A program made the translations under genes and the position numbers. From contig NC_090446.1 in NCBI RefSeq assembly GCF_031143425.1, forward strand, positions 1,020,043,066 to 1,020,107,065: a stretch of 64,000 nucleotides of DNA, written 5' to 3'. This DNA is from Pleurodeles waltl (lineage: Eukaryota > Chordata > Amphibia > Caudata > Salamandridae). The stretch's first letter is position 1; each line of letters starts with the position of its first letter. The notes beneath the pieces were generated by a model. It did no database searches and was not told where the DNA came from. It worked only from the letters and a program-made list of their open reading frames with translations. This document shows, piece after piece, positions 11,101 through 22,220 of the stretch.

Positions 11101-13564
11101 ATGGGTTTATTCCAGATTTATTACATTAAAGCAACCATGTCTTAAGCTGCTTACAAGATGTTGTTAATGATGAACAGTTTGTCAGGGCCTCCGGAAGCCC
11201 GTTCCAAAGTTTTGCACCGGTGGACACGAAGGACCCGCCTCCCATACATGACCATTTAAATGAGGGAACAACTCACAGGGAACGTTTACTGGAATGTAAG
11301 TCTGGGAAGGTTTGTAGACTTTCACCAGTTGTTGTAAGTGACTTGGGGCCAGATGTATCAAGCAATTTTGCATTCCCTAATGTTGCGAATTGTAAAATTC
11401 AGCCATTTGCGAATGCAAAAATGCCTTTCAAGATATATGAGAAGCATTCCCTGTGAAATTTTAAGGAATCACTAAAATAGCGTTTCCCTAAAATTGCGAC
11501 CCCATTTAGAAACAGGAAATTGCAAATAGAGAATTCCTATTTGCGATTTCCAAAGCACATGTATCAAGCATTCCCTAAATGCAAATTGGGCAATTGGGAA
11601 ATGCAATTACCACCAAATCCAATTTGGTGGTAAGCATGTGCAATTTTTAAAAATGGTGTGTAGTGCACACATGCCCCTAGGGCATGAGTGTGCTTCACAT
11701 GTCCACAAATATGTTTTTGGGATGCATCAGAAGGGGCCTTAGGCCCCCAGTACCCTGGGGTTTGCATTACCTAATTTGCGAATTCCTAACTGGAATTGGC
11801 CAAATTGGGGAATGCAAAACCATTCGCACCTATGGGCCTACAGGCTCATAGAGATGAATAGAGTTGCATTCTCTAATTGCGATTCGGTAATAGCGATTGC
11901 GAATTTTAAGAAATCGCTATTAACGAATCGCAAATTTCATACATCCCCTTTTGCATTTCTTATATAGCGATTTCTTAAAATTCACTATTTAAGAAATGCA
12001 AAACGGATCTTTGATACACCTGGCCCTTGGACCCTTCCCGGCTCTGGTTTTGTGCACAGAGCACAGGGTCTTGAATTGAATCCGTTTTTCAATTGCTAAC
12101 CAGTGCAACTCCCATGGGAGACTTATGTGGAAGAATTCTTTGGCAGCTTAAAAGTATCCTTGCTGCTGAGATCTGGACTACCCGCCATCACCTGATAGTA
12201 GCTTTATCTGATCCTAGATATAGACCATTGCTGTAATCCAGTCTCAATATTACTAGTGCCTAAATTACCATCTTTGAGCAGAAATTGGTAGCTATCAAAT
12301 TATTTTTCAAATCCATTTTAAGATGGCAAAGCTCGTGGCAGCTGTTTTGTCACCTGTGATTTCATGGACAGTTTATTCTCCAGCATGATAGCCAAATTCT
12401 TTGCCTTTGTTACTGCCACCGGTAGGAGACCCAGAATTCTGGCCAATTGTGTGGGCCCCACAAGGATGAATTATTTCCCGGTACCAGAACTTCTGCCTTC
12501 TCTCCATTAAATTTGAGCAACTGATTGTCCATTTACTCTGCAACCAGCCCCAGTCCAGAGTTCCGGGTCTCTGCATTGTGTCTCTGTGCAGTTGACAGTG
12601 AAAAGATACACTGGGTGTCATCTGCATATGAAAATCAAGTGAGACCACAACTTTCCACTAAGTCTTCCAATGGGCGTACATAAATATTAAATAACACCTG
12701 AGGTCATTGGATGTTACTCAGAGGAGGTTGTTACTAAGAACACCCGGAAAGACTGGTTCATCCAGGAAAGGACCATTCCCTCCAATCTTAACTCGGTCAG
12801 TCTTTGCAGTAGAGTTATGTGAGATACAGTATTGAAGGATGCACAGAGATCAAGCGCTCTGTCTCGCCTCTGTCTAGGAGTCCTCTAAGATATTCTATAA
12901 CTCCTAATAGAGCTGACTCGGTACTGTGTCTTTCCTAAATCCTGACTGCGGTGGGGGAAGACCACCTTGAGCCTCCAACAGACTATAAAGATGTCTATTG
13001 AAATGCTTCTCCATTATCTTTGCCATAATGGATAGCAGGAACACTGGTCTATAATTAGCCCAATTTTCAGGTCTTGTTTAGATTTCTTTAGGAGGGGTCA
13101 GACCATAGCGTGTTTCCATGCTTTTGGAATCTTTCCCTGTTCTAGAGAGGAGTTAATAAGCTCAACTAGGGGCTGCATGTTGTCAGCATCAAGCCAGAAT
13201 GGAATCTTCAGGTGATCCTGATCTAATTGATGTCAAAATTGACACAAATTCTTCCAGATCTAATGTGTTCCAAAAGCTAAGTTTACGCCCTCCTCTTATG
13301 GGGTCTTGGGCCATCCGATCTTTTTTTACAAATAAACATGCTATGTCCTCGCACTGTGGTTGTGACAATCCTGGTTTCCGTGAGGATCCTACTAGGATTG
13401 GATAATTTGTTCACCACCTTAAAAATAATTCTTGAGCATGTTTTTGATGCATTAATTTGATCCATATAATAAGAGGTTTTGGCTGCTTTGCAGAGCCTGT
13501 GATAATTCTTGAGGGCACTTCTGTATCTTAATTTAATCTTCTCATCATATTCCCTCCTCCACAC
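11100..13564 (-). pseudogene. LINE fragment (L2/CR1-type), decayed, split by a MITE
   Basis: Minus-strand remains of a non-LTR retrotransposon ORF2. Around 13283-13564 a frame with RSALKNYHRLCKAAKTSYY matches the linker between endonuclease and reverse transcriptase of L2/CR1 LINEs. Downstream (decreasing coordinates) come degenerate RT blocks with several stops and frame changes, including the catalytic YADD at about 12611-12628. Around 11180-11230 lies the typical C-terminal end (KTLERASGGP-like). A GGGGCC-type MITE (11345-12025) interrupts it. The 5' side is cut at 13565 by the LTR of gypsy copy 1. An (ATT)n-like tract near 11033 may be part of the 3' tail. Confidence 0.7.
11345..12025. 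mobile_element. MITE, GGGGCCAGATGTATCA family
   Basis: It begins GGGGCCAGATGTATCAAG and ends with the inverse (TTGATACACCTGGCC). CTT flanks both sides (11342-11344 and 12026-12028), a 3-bp target duplication. It contains many short GCGATT/AATCGC inverted motifs and no coding capacity. It is related to 21492-22163 and is inserted in the LINE. Confidence 0.85.
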
Positions 13565-16398
13565 TGTAGGAGGCTGGCCTGGTTTGTAGTGGGTACCTAA
13601 GGTACTTACACCTTATACCAGGTCCAGTTATCCCTTACTAGTGAAATGTAGGCAGTGTCTAGAAGCCAGGCTCTCTAGAGGTAGCTGTGGATGAGCAGCC
13701 AATGCTTATCTAGGAGGCATGCAAATCTCATGCAATACCACCGTAGTCACACAGTACTCACACACATGAAGGAAAATGCTCAATGTTACCAAATAAAGGT
13801 ACTTTATTTTTGTAACACAAATAACAAAAATACCATAGAGACTATACTCCCTTTGAAGGTAAGTAATACACAAATTATATAAACTAGTATGCAGAAATAG
13901 GCATAAGAACAGTTAGAAAACAGTGCAATTAGTGAAATTCACAATAGTTAGAAATGGGCCTGGGGGAACACAAACCATATACTAAGAAAGTGAAATGTGA
14001 ATGTTGGTTTCCCACCTAGGCAAGTGTAGTGTGTAGAGGAGAGCTGGGAGTACTAGAAACCCCCAAAGGTAAGTACTAGGGCCCACCCTAGTGCCCAGGA
14101 AATCAGGAGTAAAACACAGTAACTTTCCCAGAACACACACAGAAACAAAAAGAAGGATTATGCAATTCCTGGACCTGAGGACCTATGGAAGAAGGGGACC
14201 AAGTCCACGAAGCACAGAAGAGTCCAGGGAGAACAGGAGCCCCTGCTAACCCGTATGAAGATGCAAAAGAAGAATCACCGGTGAGGAAGAACAGTCAGTA
14301 TTGCACCCAAAAAGACACAGTTGGGTTCCTGATTGGTGCAAGTGATATCCCACGCCGGATGGAGGATTGCAGTCTGGTTTGCATTGCTGGAATCTGCCAA
14401 CAAGCCTTGGCACACTCTAAGCTTGTGGTTAGCAGAAAATAGCGCTTCCCGTAACCAGGAAGGACCAGGTGGACTCTACCCAGAAGGGGGAGTCAAAGGG
14501 GGCTCTCAGCAACTCAGAGAGCCCACAGAAGATCAGGCAGCATGCACAGGAGTCCCACAGGACAGGGACAAGGAAGGTGCAAAAAGAGGCCCAAGCAGCA
14601 CTATGACAAAGGCTCCCACGTTGCCAGGAGAACCACTCAAGAAGCTGTGAGTTACAGGATAGAATGCTGGGGGCTGGAGCTGCAAGATACATTAAGAACT
14701 TTGTGGAAGGATGTTAACAAGCCTTGAAAACTGCAAAACACGCAGTTCATGGGGGTACTCTCTTGTGTGAGGAGGCAAGCCCTTACCTCCACCAAAGTTG
14801 GACATGGTTCGTCAGGACCATTGGGACCACTTCAGTCCACCACCTGTGATGCAGGATCCATGCAGCTCAGCAGGAGAGGGGATCCACGCAGCCGGTCGTC
14901 GTTGCACTAGGTGCCTGCAGAAGCAGGGGAGTAACTCCTTCACCCCAAGGGAGATCCCTTTACACTTCTGGTGCAGGTTGGAGATGGCTGTCCTCAGAGG
15001 ATGCACGACAGGGAAACAGTTGCAGTTGTTGACAGGAGCTGAAGATACAATGTTGCAGAAGACATCTTGCTTCTTTGTTGTGGTTTGTAAAGTTCCTGGA
15101 GGGTCCAGACGCAGTTTCTTCATTGAGAAGTTGAAATGGAGGATGCAGAGGATTCCTGCTGGAGTCTTGCAATCCGAATCTGAAGAACCACCCAAAGGAG
15201 AGGCCCTAAATAGCCCTGAAAGGGGGATTGGACAGCTAACCTGGTAAGCACCTATCAGGGGAAGGCTTTGACATCACCTGCTGGCACTGGCCACTCAGAT
15301 GCTCCCAGAGTTTCCTGCCAACCTTGCATCCAAGATGGCAAAACCCAGGGACCCTCTGGAGGAACTCAGAACACTACCCCTGGGGTGGTGATGGACAGGG
15401 GAGTTGTCACTCCCCTTTCCTTTGTCCAGTTTTGTGCCAGAGCAGGGACTGGGGGTCCCTGGAAAGGTGTAGTTGGAGTATGCAAGGAGGATACCAAACG
15501 CACCCTTCAAAGCATTTCCAGTGGCTTGGGGAGGCTACCCCTCCCAAGCCTGTAACACCTATTTCCAAAAGGAGAGGGTGTAGGACCCCTCTCCCAAAGG
15601 AAATCCTTTGTTCTGCCTTCCTGGTTGCGAACTTTTCAAGCAACAGGAGAGCAGAAACCTATCTGTAAGATGGCAGCAGCTGGGGCTGCCTGGAAAACCT
15701 CAGAAGGCTGAAATGGCAGTACTGGGGGTCCTCTAAGGAGCCCCCAGAGTGCCTGGGGTCATACAACCAGTGCTTGCAAAAGTATGGGGGATTGATTCCT
15801 ACATATTTGATACCAAGCACGCCTATGTTCAGAGTTACCATTATGTAGCTGGACAAAGGTAGTTACCTATGTCCAGTACACCCATATAATGATGTTCCTG
15901 CACTCACAAAGGTCTGGGAAAATGGACTTGGAGGTCATGGGGGAACCTCTGCTAGTGCACCTCACACACAGTTACTTTGCACCCTGTCCTCAGGGCTGGA
16001 GGGCCTGCTATAGGGGTGACTTATAAGTGACCTGGTGCAGTGTAAATGGCAGTGAAAGGGTGCATGCTCCTTTTCTCGCACGCTGCAATGGCAGTCCTGC
16101 AGAAGCCTTTGCATGGGCTTCCTATGGGTGGCAAAATATATGCTGCAGCCCACAGGGAACCCCTGGAACTCCAACGGTTTGGGTACCTAGGTACAATAAA
16201 CTAGGGACTTATAAGGGGGCACCAGTATGCCAATTTTGGATGAAATACTAAGTTAGCAGTATCCAACAACCATTTTGAAGGGAGGGAGCATAACTACTGT
16301 GGTCCTAATTAGCAAGATTCCAGTAGATACAGTCAAGCACACTGTCATCACGCAGAAAATGGGGGTAACCATGCCAAGAAAGACGGTACTTTCCTATA
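13565..16398 (-). mobile_element. 3' LTR of gypsy copy 1
   Basis: On the plus strand it runs from TGTAGGAGGCTGGCCTGG to GGTACTTTCCTATA, with the expected terminal ACA mutated to ATA. The element is sense on the minus strand, so this is its downstream LTR, directly next to the polypurine tract at 16399. A conserved TAAATA box lies near 15207 and a reversed poly(A) signal near 13790-13800. It cuts the LINE at 13564. Confidence 0.9.
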
Positions 16399-16416
16399 CC
16401 CCCACCCCCAAATGAG
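16399..16416 (-). other. Polypurine tract of gypsy copy 1
   Basis: Directly upstream (in sense) of the 3' LTR the minus strand reads TTTGGGGGTGGGGG, a typical plus-strand priming site for an LTR retrotransposon. Confidence 0.7.
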
Positions 16417-16499
16417 GGACAATAAGGCTATCCTTTCCCAGATGAGTCTTCATTGTCTAAGTGGAAGTATCTGGAGAGTCCATCTGCATTGGACTGGTT

Positions 16500-17545
16500 A
16501 CTCCCAGGTCATTGTTCCATTGTTAAGTCTACACCCTGAAGGGAAATGGACCACCTCAACAATATTGTGTTTTCTCCTTTCATCTGCTTAAGCCATAAGA
16601 GAGGTTTGTGGTCTGTCTGAACAATTAAGTGAGTACCCAAGAGGTATGGTCTCAACTTCTTCAAGGCCCAGACTACAGCAAAGGGCTTCCCCTCTATGGC
16701 TGACCAACGCTTTTCTCTGTGGGTCAACCTTGTGCTGATAAAAACAACTGGGTGGTCCTGGCCCTCTGCATTAAGCTGTGAAAGAACTGGCCCAATTCCA
16801 ACCTTTGAAGCATGAGTCTGAACTATGAACTTCTTGGAGTAGTTTGGGCTTTTTCAGACAGGTGCAGAGCACATGGTCTCTTTTAGCTCCTCAAAAGCTT
16901 TTGACAGTTCGCTGTCCATAATACATTTTTAGGCATCTTCTCACAGGTGCCCTATCTGGCACTTTGAAGCCTTGATAGTAAGGCCTGCCTTTTGCAGAGC
17001 CTTTAAAACGTTCCATAGGTGGACCAGATGTTCATCCCAGGTGGAGCTAAAGACAGCTATATTATCTAGATTTGCTGCACCAAAGGCTTCCAGACCTTGG
17101 AGTACTGTATTCACCAACCTTTAAAAAGTGGCAGGCGCATTCTTCAAATCAAAGGGCATAACTGTAAACTGACAATGTCCTCCAATGGTTGAGAAAGCAG
17201 TCTTGGGTTTTGCATCCTGTGACAATTTGATCTGCCAATATCCTGCAGTCAAGTCAAAGGTGCTTATAAACTTGGCAGATACCAGTGTATCTATTAGCTC
17301 ATCTGCCCTGGGTATAGGGTGAGCATCAGTCTTAGTGACTGTGTTTAATCTACACAGAACCTCATCTCTCTTTTCTGATTTTGGGAGTGAGGTTTTGGTA
17401 CCAGCACCACTGGGCTAGACCAGGGGCTGTCAGAGTGCTCAATCACTCCTAGGTCAAGCATCTTCTGCACTTCTGCTTTGATGCAGTCTCTTACATGATC
17501 AGCTTGCTTGTAGATTTTACTCTTGACAGGCAAACTATCTCCTAT
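16500..17545 (-). pseudogene. Gypsy copy 1 reverse transcriptase and RNase H (decayed)
   Basis: This is the C-terminal part of pol, which copies element RNA into DNA. RT blocks in order on the minus strand: LDLGVIEHSDSPWSSPVVLV (about 17400-17470), VMPF-LKNAPATF (about 17130) and the active-site block near 17060. There the expected Y-L-D-D reads NLDN, so the second catalytic Asp is lost. RNase H follows with TDHKPLLWL (16590-16620). Several stops and frame shifts break the frame. It lies downstream of integrase, the reverse of standard Ty3/gypsy order. There is no env between RNase H and the LTR. Confidence 0.85.
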
Positions 17546-17599
17546 GTCAATGGTGTGTTCACACAGTGTAGTCTGACAAGGTGTTAGAGAAAACAGTTC

Positions 17600-18820
17600 A
17601 GAGAAATGGCCTAGGAGGTTCCTGCAGTCCTCCTTCTGAGACTCAGTAAGGCAGCTGCTAGGAATACTGCATCCACTGAGCCATCAGCTGCAGTATTGGA
17701 GAAGAGATCAGGGAGAGGGTCACTCTCTTCCTCCTGTCTCTCATCAGTGGCCATGAGCAGGGTTAAGTCAGCCCTGTTATAGTAGGGTTTTAGGCGATTC
17801 ACATCAAGTACTCTGAGAGGACTTCTTGGAGAGCCCAGGTCAACTAAATCAGTGGCCTCACCCTTCTTCTCCCATATGATGTGTGGTCCACTCCAGTTAT
17901 CTTGGAGTGCCCTTGGTACCACAGGCTCCAGGACCCACACTTTCTGGCCTGGTTGGTACACTGTCAGATCAGCCTTCAGGGCATGCCTTTGCTTTTGCAA
18001 TTCTTGGCTTGCCTGAAGGTTCTTAGTGGCCTTCTTCATGTGCTCAGTTGTTCTGGATCTTAGGCCAAGCACATAATCCTGTTTAGGGGGCTTCAGGGGT
18101 TGCTCACAACCCTCCTTTACAAGAGCTAATGGACCCCTAACAGGGTAACCAAAGAGGTGTTTAAAGGGGCTGTAGCCCAATGCTTTTTGGGGTACCTCCC
18201 TGTAGGCAAAAAAGAGGCATGGTAACAGGACATCCCATCTCCTTCTGAGTTTTTCAGAGAGGCCCATTATCGTGCCCTTTAGTGTTTTGTTAAAACGATC
18301 AACCAACCCATTTGTTTGGGGATGATAAGGTGTGGTGAATTTATAGGTTACACCACACTCTTTCCACATTGCTTTCAAGTATGCAGACATGAAGCTACTA
18401 CCTCTGTCTGATACAACCTCTTTTGGGAAACCCACCCTGCAAAAGATTTCCAGTAAGGCTTTGGCCACCGCAGAAGCAGTAGTGGTCCTAAGAGGTATGG
18501 CTTCTGGGTCCACCACCACCACCAGAATACATCTGTTTCCAGAAGCTGTGGGAGGTCAAGGGGGCCAACAATATCAACCCCTATCCTTTCAAAGGATACC
18601 CCAACCACTGGCAGTAGGATTAAGGGACCTTTGGAGTGCCACCTGTCTTGCCACTGGCTTGACAAGTGACACAGGAGGTACAAAACTCCTTGGTATCTTC
18701 TGACATGTGAGGCCAGTGAAAGTGAGGGACCAGTCTGTCCCAGGTCTTACTTTCCCCCAGGTGCCCAGCAAGGGGAATCTCATGTGCCAAGGTCAACAAC
18801 ATTTCTCTGTATTGCAAGGG
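17600..18820 (-). pseudogene. Gypsy copy 1 integrase
   Basis: Integrase inserts the cDNA copy into the genome. The N-terminal zinc-binding part (H...H...CTSCVTC) is at about 18640-18810. The catalytic core begins at GVDIVGPL (about 18575), contains the second Asp in SDRGSSF (about 18395), and at the third acidic position has Asp rather than Glu (TNGLVDRFN, codon at 18298-18300). A C-terminal module with SGPHII-like GPY/F sequence lies at about 17870. One open frame of 303 codons covers 17611-18522; the upstream part is in other frames. It sits between protease and RT. Confidence 0.85.
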
Positions 18821-18873
18821 AATGACCTGGCACCAGGTTTGGTGTCCCCTGCCTCAGAATACAGGAGATTGTT

Positions 18874-19680
18874 CTACCAGTACACCCTGTGGGTGCCACT
18901 GATATCCCCTGCCTCTTCTTTGACAGCTTGCTGTCTCAAACCCTCAAGTGTGGGACAGGTTTGTTGAGCCACACTTAACTCCTCCCTAGCACGTCCGCCT
19001 GCACTTATGAATTCAGCTGTATCAGCTTGACATTCTTCAGGTGTAGGTTCAGTCAAAGGAGTTGACTCCTCCTCCTCCTCAAAACTCAAAAGGGGAATCA
19101 TCAGTGGAGGGAGGCATAGTGGATAACTTTTTACCCTCTCTGCTCCTGCTTTTGGGGAGCTTTTGGTCCATATTTTCAAGGTCCAAGTTTCCCTGTCCTT
19201 TTTGCTTCTTGGCCTGAGCCCTGGTCAAAGCAAAGATATGCCAAGAAAGGCCAAGCGTGGTTTCATGGGCCTACAACTCCACTTCAGCACAAGCTGAAGT
19301 CTCCAAGTCGTTCCCTAGTAGATACTCTATGGGTAGGTCTGTGGATACCACAATTTTTTTAGGACCAGTAAGCCCCCCCAGCTGAGATCACCAATTGCTA
19401 TTGGGTGGCTTACAGTGTTGTTACGGGCTTCAGCCACATGGTACTGATGGCCAAGTAGGTGTTGCTTAGGGGCCACCAGTTGTTCAGTCACCATTGTGAC
19501 ACTGGCACCTGTGTCCCTGTAGGCCTCAACCTGAACACAGATTTATTAGGGGTTGTTGCTTGTACTTATCCATATTAAGGGGACAAGCAACAAGGGTGGC
19601 AAGGTCAATGCCACCATCAGAGACTAAAACCGCCTCAGTGGTTTCCTTAAGTAAACCAGCCCCCACTACATTTCCCAGAG
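18874..19680 (-). pseudogene. Gypsy copy 1 protease region and linker
   Basis: The aspartic protease active-site motif DTGAS is intact at 19501-19515 (minus strand), in the context AYRDTGASVTMV. Downstream the frame is broken. At 18874-19179 an acidic Glu-rich linker leads to the integrase zinc-binding domain. The same linker with VAQQTCPTL occurs in copy 2 near 39130. Confidence 0.75.
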
Positions 19681-19689
19681 TGAGCCCTG

Positions 19690-20899
19690 CTACACCCTTA
19701 GACTGACTATTTGTAGTATTAGGCTTGGTGCTTTTCTTAGGGCAAGAGCTGTCTCCTGCCCTATTGCCTTTATTCCTATAGATATAGCACCAAGGCTTTT
19801 TATTCTGATGGTTGTGAGAAGAGGATTTAGACCCACCCCCAAAAATGTTTTGTGGCCTTGATGAAGACTCTTTGTTTTTATCTTTGTCCCCGTTTTCATG
19901 TGACTTACCATCCTTCTTCTCTCAACAACAGATTATACAAGCCCTCATAGTCTGACACTTTGCTGCCATGTAACCAGCCTTCTAAAGCGTTGGCAGAAAA
20001 GTCCACAAAGTCAACCCAATCATGTGAGGCCTCCTTTCTGGTCTTCATGAACTTGGTCCTATATTGTTCAGTGGTGAGGCCAAAACCTTCCAAAAGAGTT
20101 GTTTTTAAAATACTGTAGTTGTCTGCATCCTCTTCTGTGACACTGAAAGGTCTATCCCTTACCTTGTCAGAGAAGTACAACCAAAGCATAGCAGCCCACT
20201 GCCTTTGAGGGACCCTCTGAACTTTACAGGGTCTCTCAAGTGCAGCAAACCACTTGTAGATGTCATCCCCTAAATTGTATGAGGGGACAATTTTATGGAC
20301 GTTCCTGGAATCAATGGAGTCCTCCCTGACTCTATAATCCCTGAAACTATTGCTGCAGCCACCATGGGGTGCTAACCTCAACCCCTGCATTTTCCTCTCC
20401 ACTGCCAAGGCCTCCCTATCTAGGGCTAGCTGTTGCTGCTGCAGCCTCAGCCTGGCCTCCTCCAGTCTCAGCTTTCTGAGCTCTCTATCTATAGAGTAAT
20501 CCCCTGGATTTGTGCAGTGTGACCCCTCAGACACTGAAGTGATGTGGGAACCAGCAGAGGTAGATCTTTCCTTAGTCTTTGTGACTCTAGCTACCTTTCC
20601 TCTGGGTGTAAAGGGACACCTACCAGAGTAACTTCCCCTCCCACTACCATTTACATTAGTTGACCAACTATGTACCAGAACTTTTGAAGAAGCATCCCCT
20701 GAACTTAGAAGATTTCCTCCTCTCCCTGGTTACCAGCTTGCTCCTGGTCATCCTGAAGAAGGAGGCTCAAAAGGAAATTCTTATTGGAATTATTCCCTAT
20801 GTCTCATTTCCTGTCTGAACAAAGCCCCTTCAATTCCTTGAGGGTCATGCCCTCATAGGGAGAGTCCTTGACGTCAGAACTAGGTCCAGCTGCAGACAT
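19690..20899 (-). pseudogene. Gypsy copy 1 gag (capsid/nucleocapsid)
   Basis: Gag forms the particle shell. I take the ATG at 20897-20899 because the N terminus (LKGLCSDRK ... NFLLSLLLQDDQE) aligns with copy 2 gag starting at 35882. An in-frame stop follows near 20800. The middle part (about 20534-19905) has a coiled-coil-prone LRLEEARLRLQQQQLALDRE segment and a capsid segment ending in the SCAN-like TLEGWLHGSKVSDYEGLYN. About 70 residues present in copy 2 after this point are missing. A basic nucleocapsid with a degenerate zinc knuckle (WCYIYRNKGN, second Cys lost) follows at 19800. Confidence 0.8.
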
Positions 20900-20978
20900 G
20901 GTGTGTGTGTTAGGGCGGAGTAGGGTGTACCTAGCCTACCTAACCTCTAGTCTCTCAGAAAGGAAGATAAGAGACTAT

Positions 20979-21424
20979 GGCCCTCATTACAACCCTGGCG
21001 GTCCAAGACCGCCGGGGCTGTTTTGGCTGAAGCACCGCCAACAGCCTGGCGGTGCTTCAGAGGGGATTACGACCGCGGTGGTAGCACTGCGGTCGCAACA
21101 CCGGGGCCGGCGGTTTCCCACCACATTTGCCCCGGTGGTGATAATCCGCCAGGGCAGTGCTGCTTGCAGCGCTGCCCAGGGGATTACGAGTCCCCCTACC
21201 GCCAGCCTTTTCCTGGTGGTTTGAACCGCTAGGAAAAGGCTGGCGGTACGGGGAGTCGCGGGGCCCTGCATAGCAGACAGTGAAAAGTGCGACGGGTGCA
21301 ACTGCACCCGTCGCACGGCCGCAACACCGCCGGCTCCATTTGGAGCCGGCTCCCATGTTGCGGCCCACATCCCCGCTTGGCCGGCGTGGGCCGGTTGCCA
21401 TCCGCCAATGTTGTAATGACCCCC
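20979..21424. mobile_element. Harbinger MITE in the gypsy copy 1 leader
   Basis: The ends are GGCCCTCATTACAACC and GTTGTAATGACCCCC. The flanks are TAT and TAG, a near-match only. The interior holds GGCGGT/ACCGCC motifs. It lies between the primer-binding site and gag of gypsy copy 1. Confidence 0.85.
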
Positions 21425-21491
21425 TAGATTCCAATACTAGGTAGAATGTATATCTATAGGTATAGAGTAGTCTTTCCTATCGAAAGAACTA

Positions 21492-22163
21492 GGGGCCAGA
21501 TGTGTGAAACTTTTTTGCACTCGCAAATGCTGCGAATCGCAAAAATCGGCCGTTTGCGAGTGCAAAAAGGTGGTCTGTGATGCATGAAAGGCATTCGCAG
21601 ACCAAAAATAAGAAATCGCAAAAATTTTTATTTTTTGCGTTGCGACCTGGTTTTGCGAGTCGCAATTTGCGATTCCAAAAATCCAAATTGCAAGGAGATG
21701 CAGCAAAAAATTGCAAATTGCGATTTTGCGCAGAATGGCATTTTGCACATGCAAAATACCATTAAAAGAAACCAGGTGGTAACCAGGTGCACAATGTAAA
21801 AATGCATTAATATGCATTTTTAAATTGTACATGTGAAGCACACATGCCCTTTTGGCATGTGTGCACCTTACATGTCCCCCCAAATTTTTTGGGGTGCAGC
21901 AGAGGGGGCCTTAGGACCCCCATCACCCTGGGGTTTTGCATTTCCAAAATTGCGATTTCTGGTTCAGAAATCGCAATTTTGGAAATGCAAAAAATTTGCA
22001 CATATGGGCCAAATTTGCGATTCGGTAATAGCGTTTGCGATTTTTAAGAAATCGCTATTACCGAATCGCAAATGTGATACATGGCCCTTTGCGAGTCCGA
22101 AATAGCGATTTCTGAAAAATTGCTATTTCCGAATTGCAAAGGGCCGTGATGATACATCTGGCC
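21492..22163. mobile_element. MITE, GGGGCCAGATGTATCA family (second copy)
   Basis: It begins GGGGCCAGATGTGTGAAAC and ends TGATACATCTGGCC. CTA flanks both sides (21489-21491 and 22164-22166). The interior is saturated with TTGCGA/TCGCAA-type short inverted motifs. It is related to 11345-12025 and also lies in the leader of gypsy copy 1. Confidence 0.88.
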
Positions 22164-22200
22164 CTAGGTGACAGAGTGATAAGGCAACTGCAAGTGCTTA

Positions 22201-22220
22201 TCCCACCGCTGCATCACCAA
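22201..22220 (-). other. tRNA primer-binding site, gypsy copy 1
   Basis: Directly inside the 5' LTR the minus strand reads TGGTGATGCAGCGGTGGGA. This is complementary to the 3' end of vertebrate tRNA-Leu(UAG) as I recall it (...CCCACCGCTGCCA-CCA), apart from two extra nucleotides. It starts about one base after the LTR end. Confidence 0.6.

Noticed and set aside
21003..21400. GC-rich frames of up to 127 codons in the MITEs
   Set aside because: They follow palindromic GC-rich sequence on both strands and are not conserved between MITE copies.
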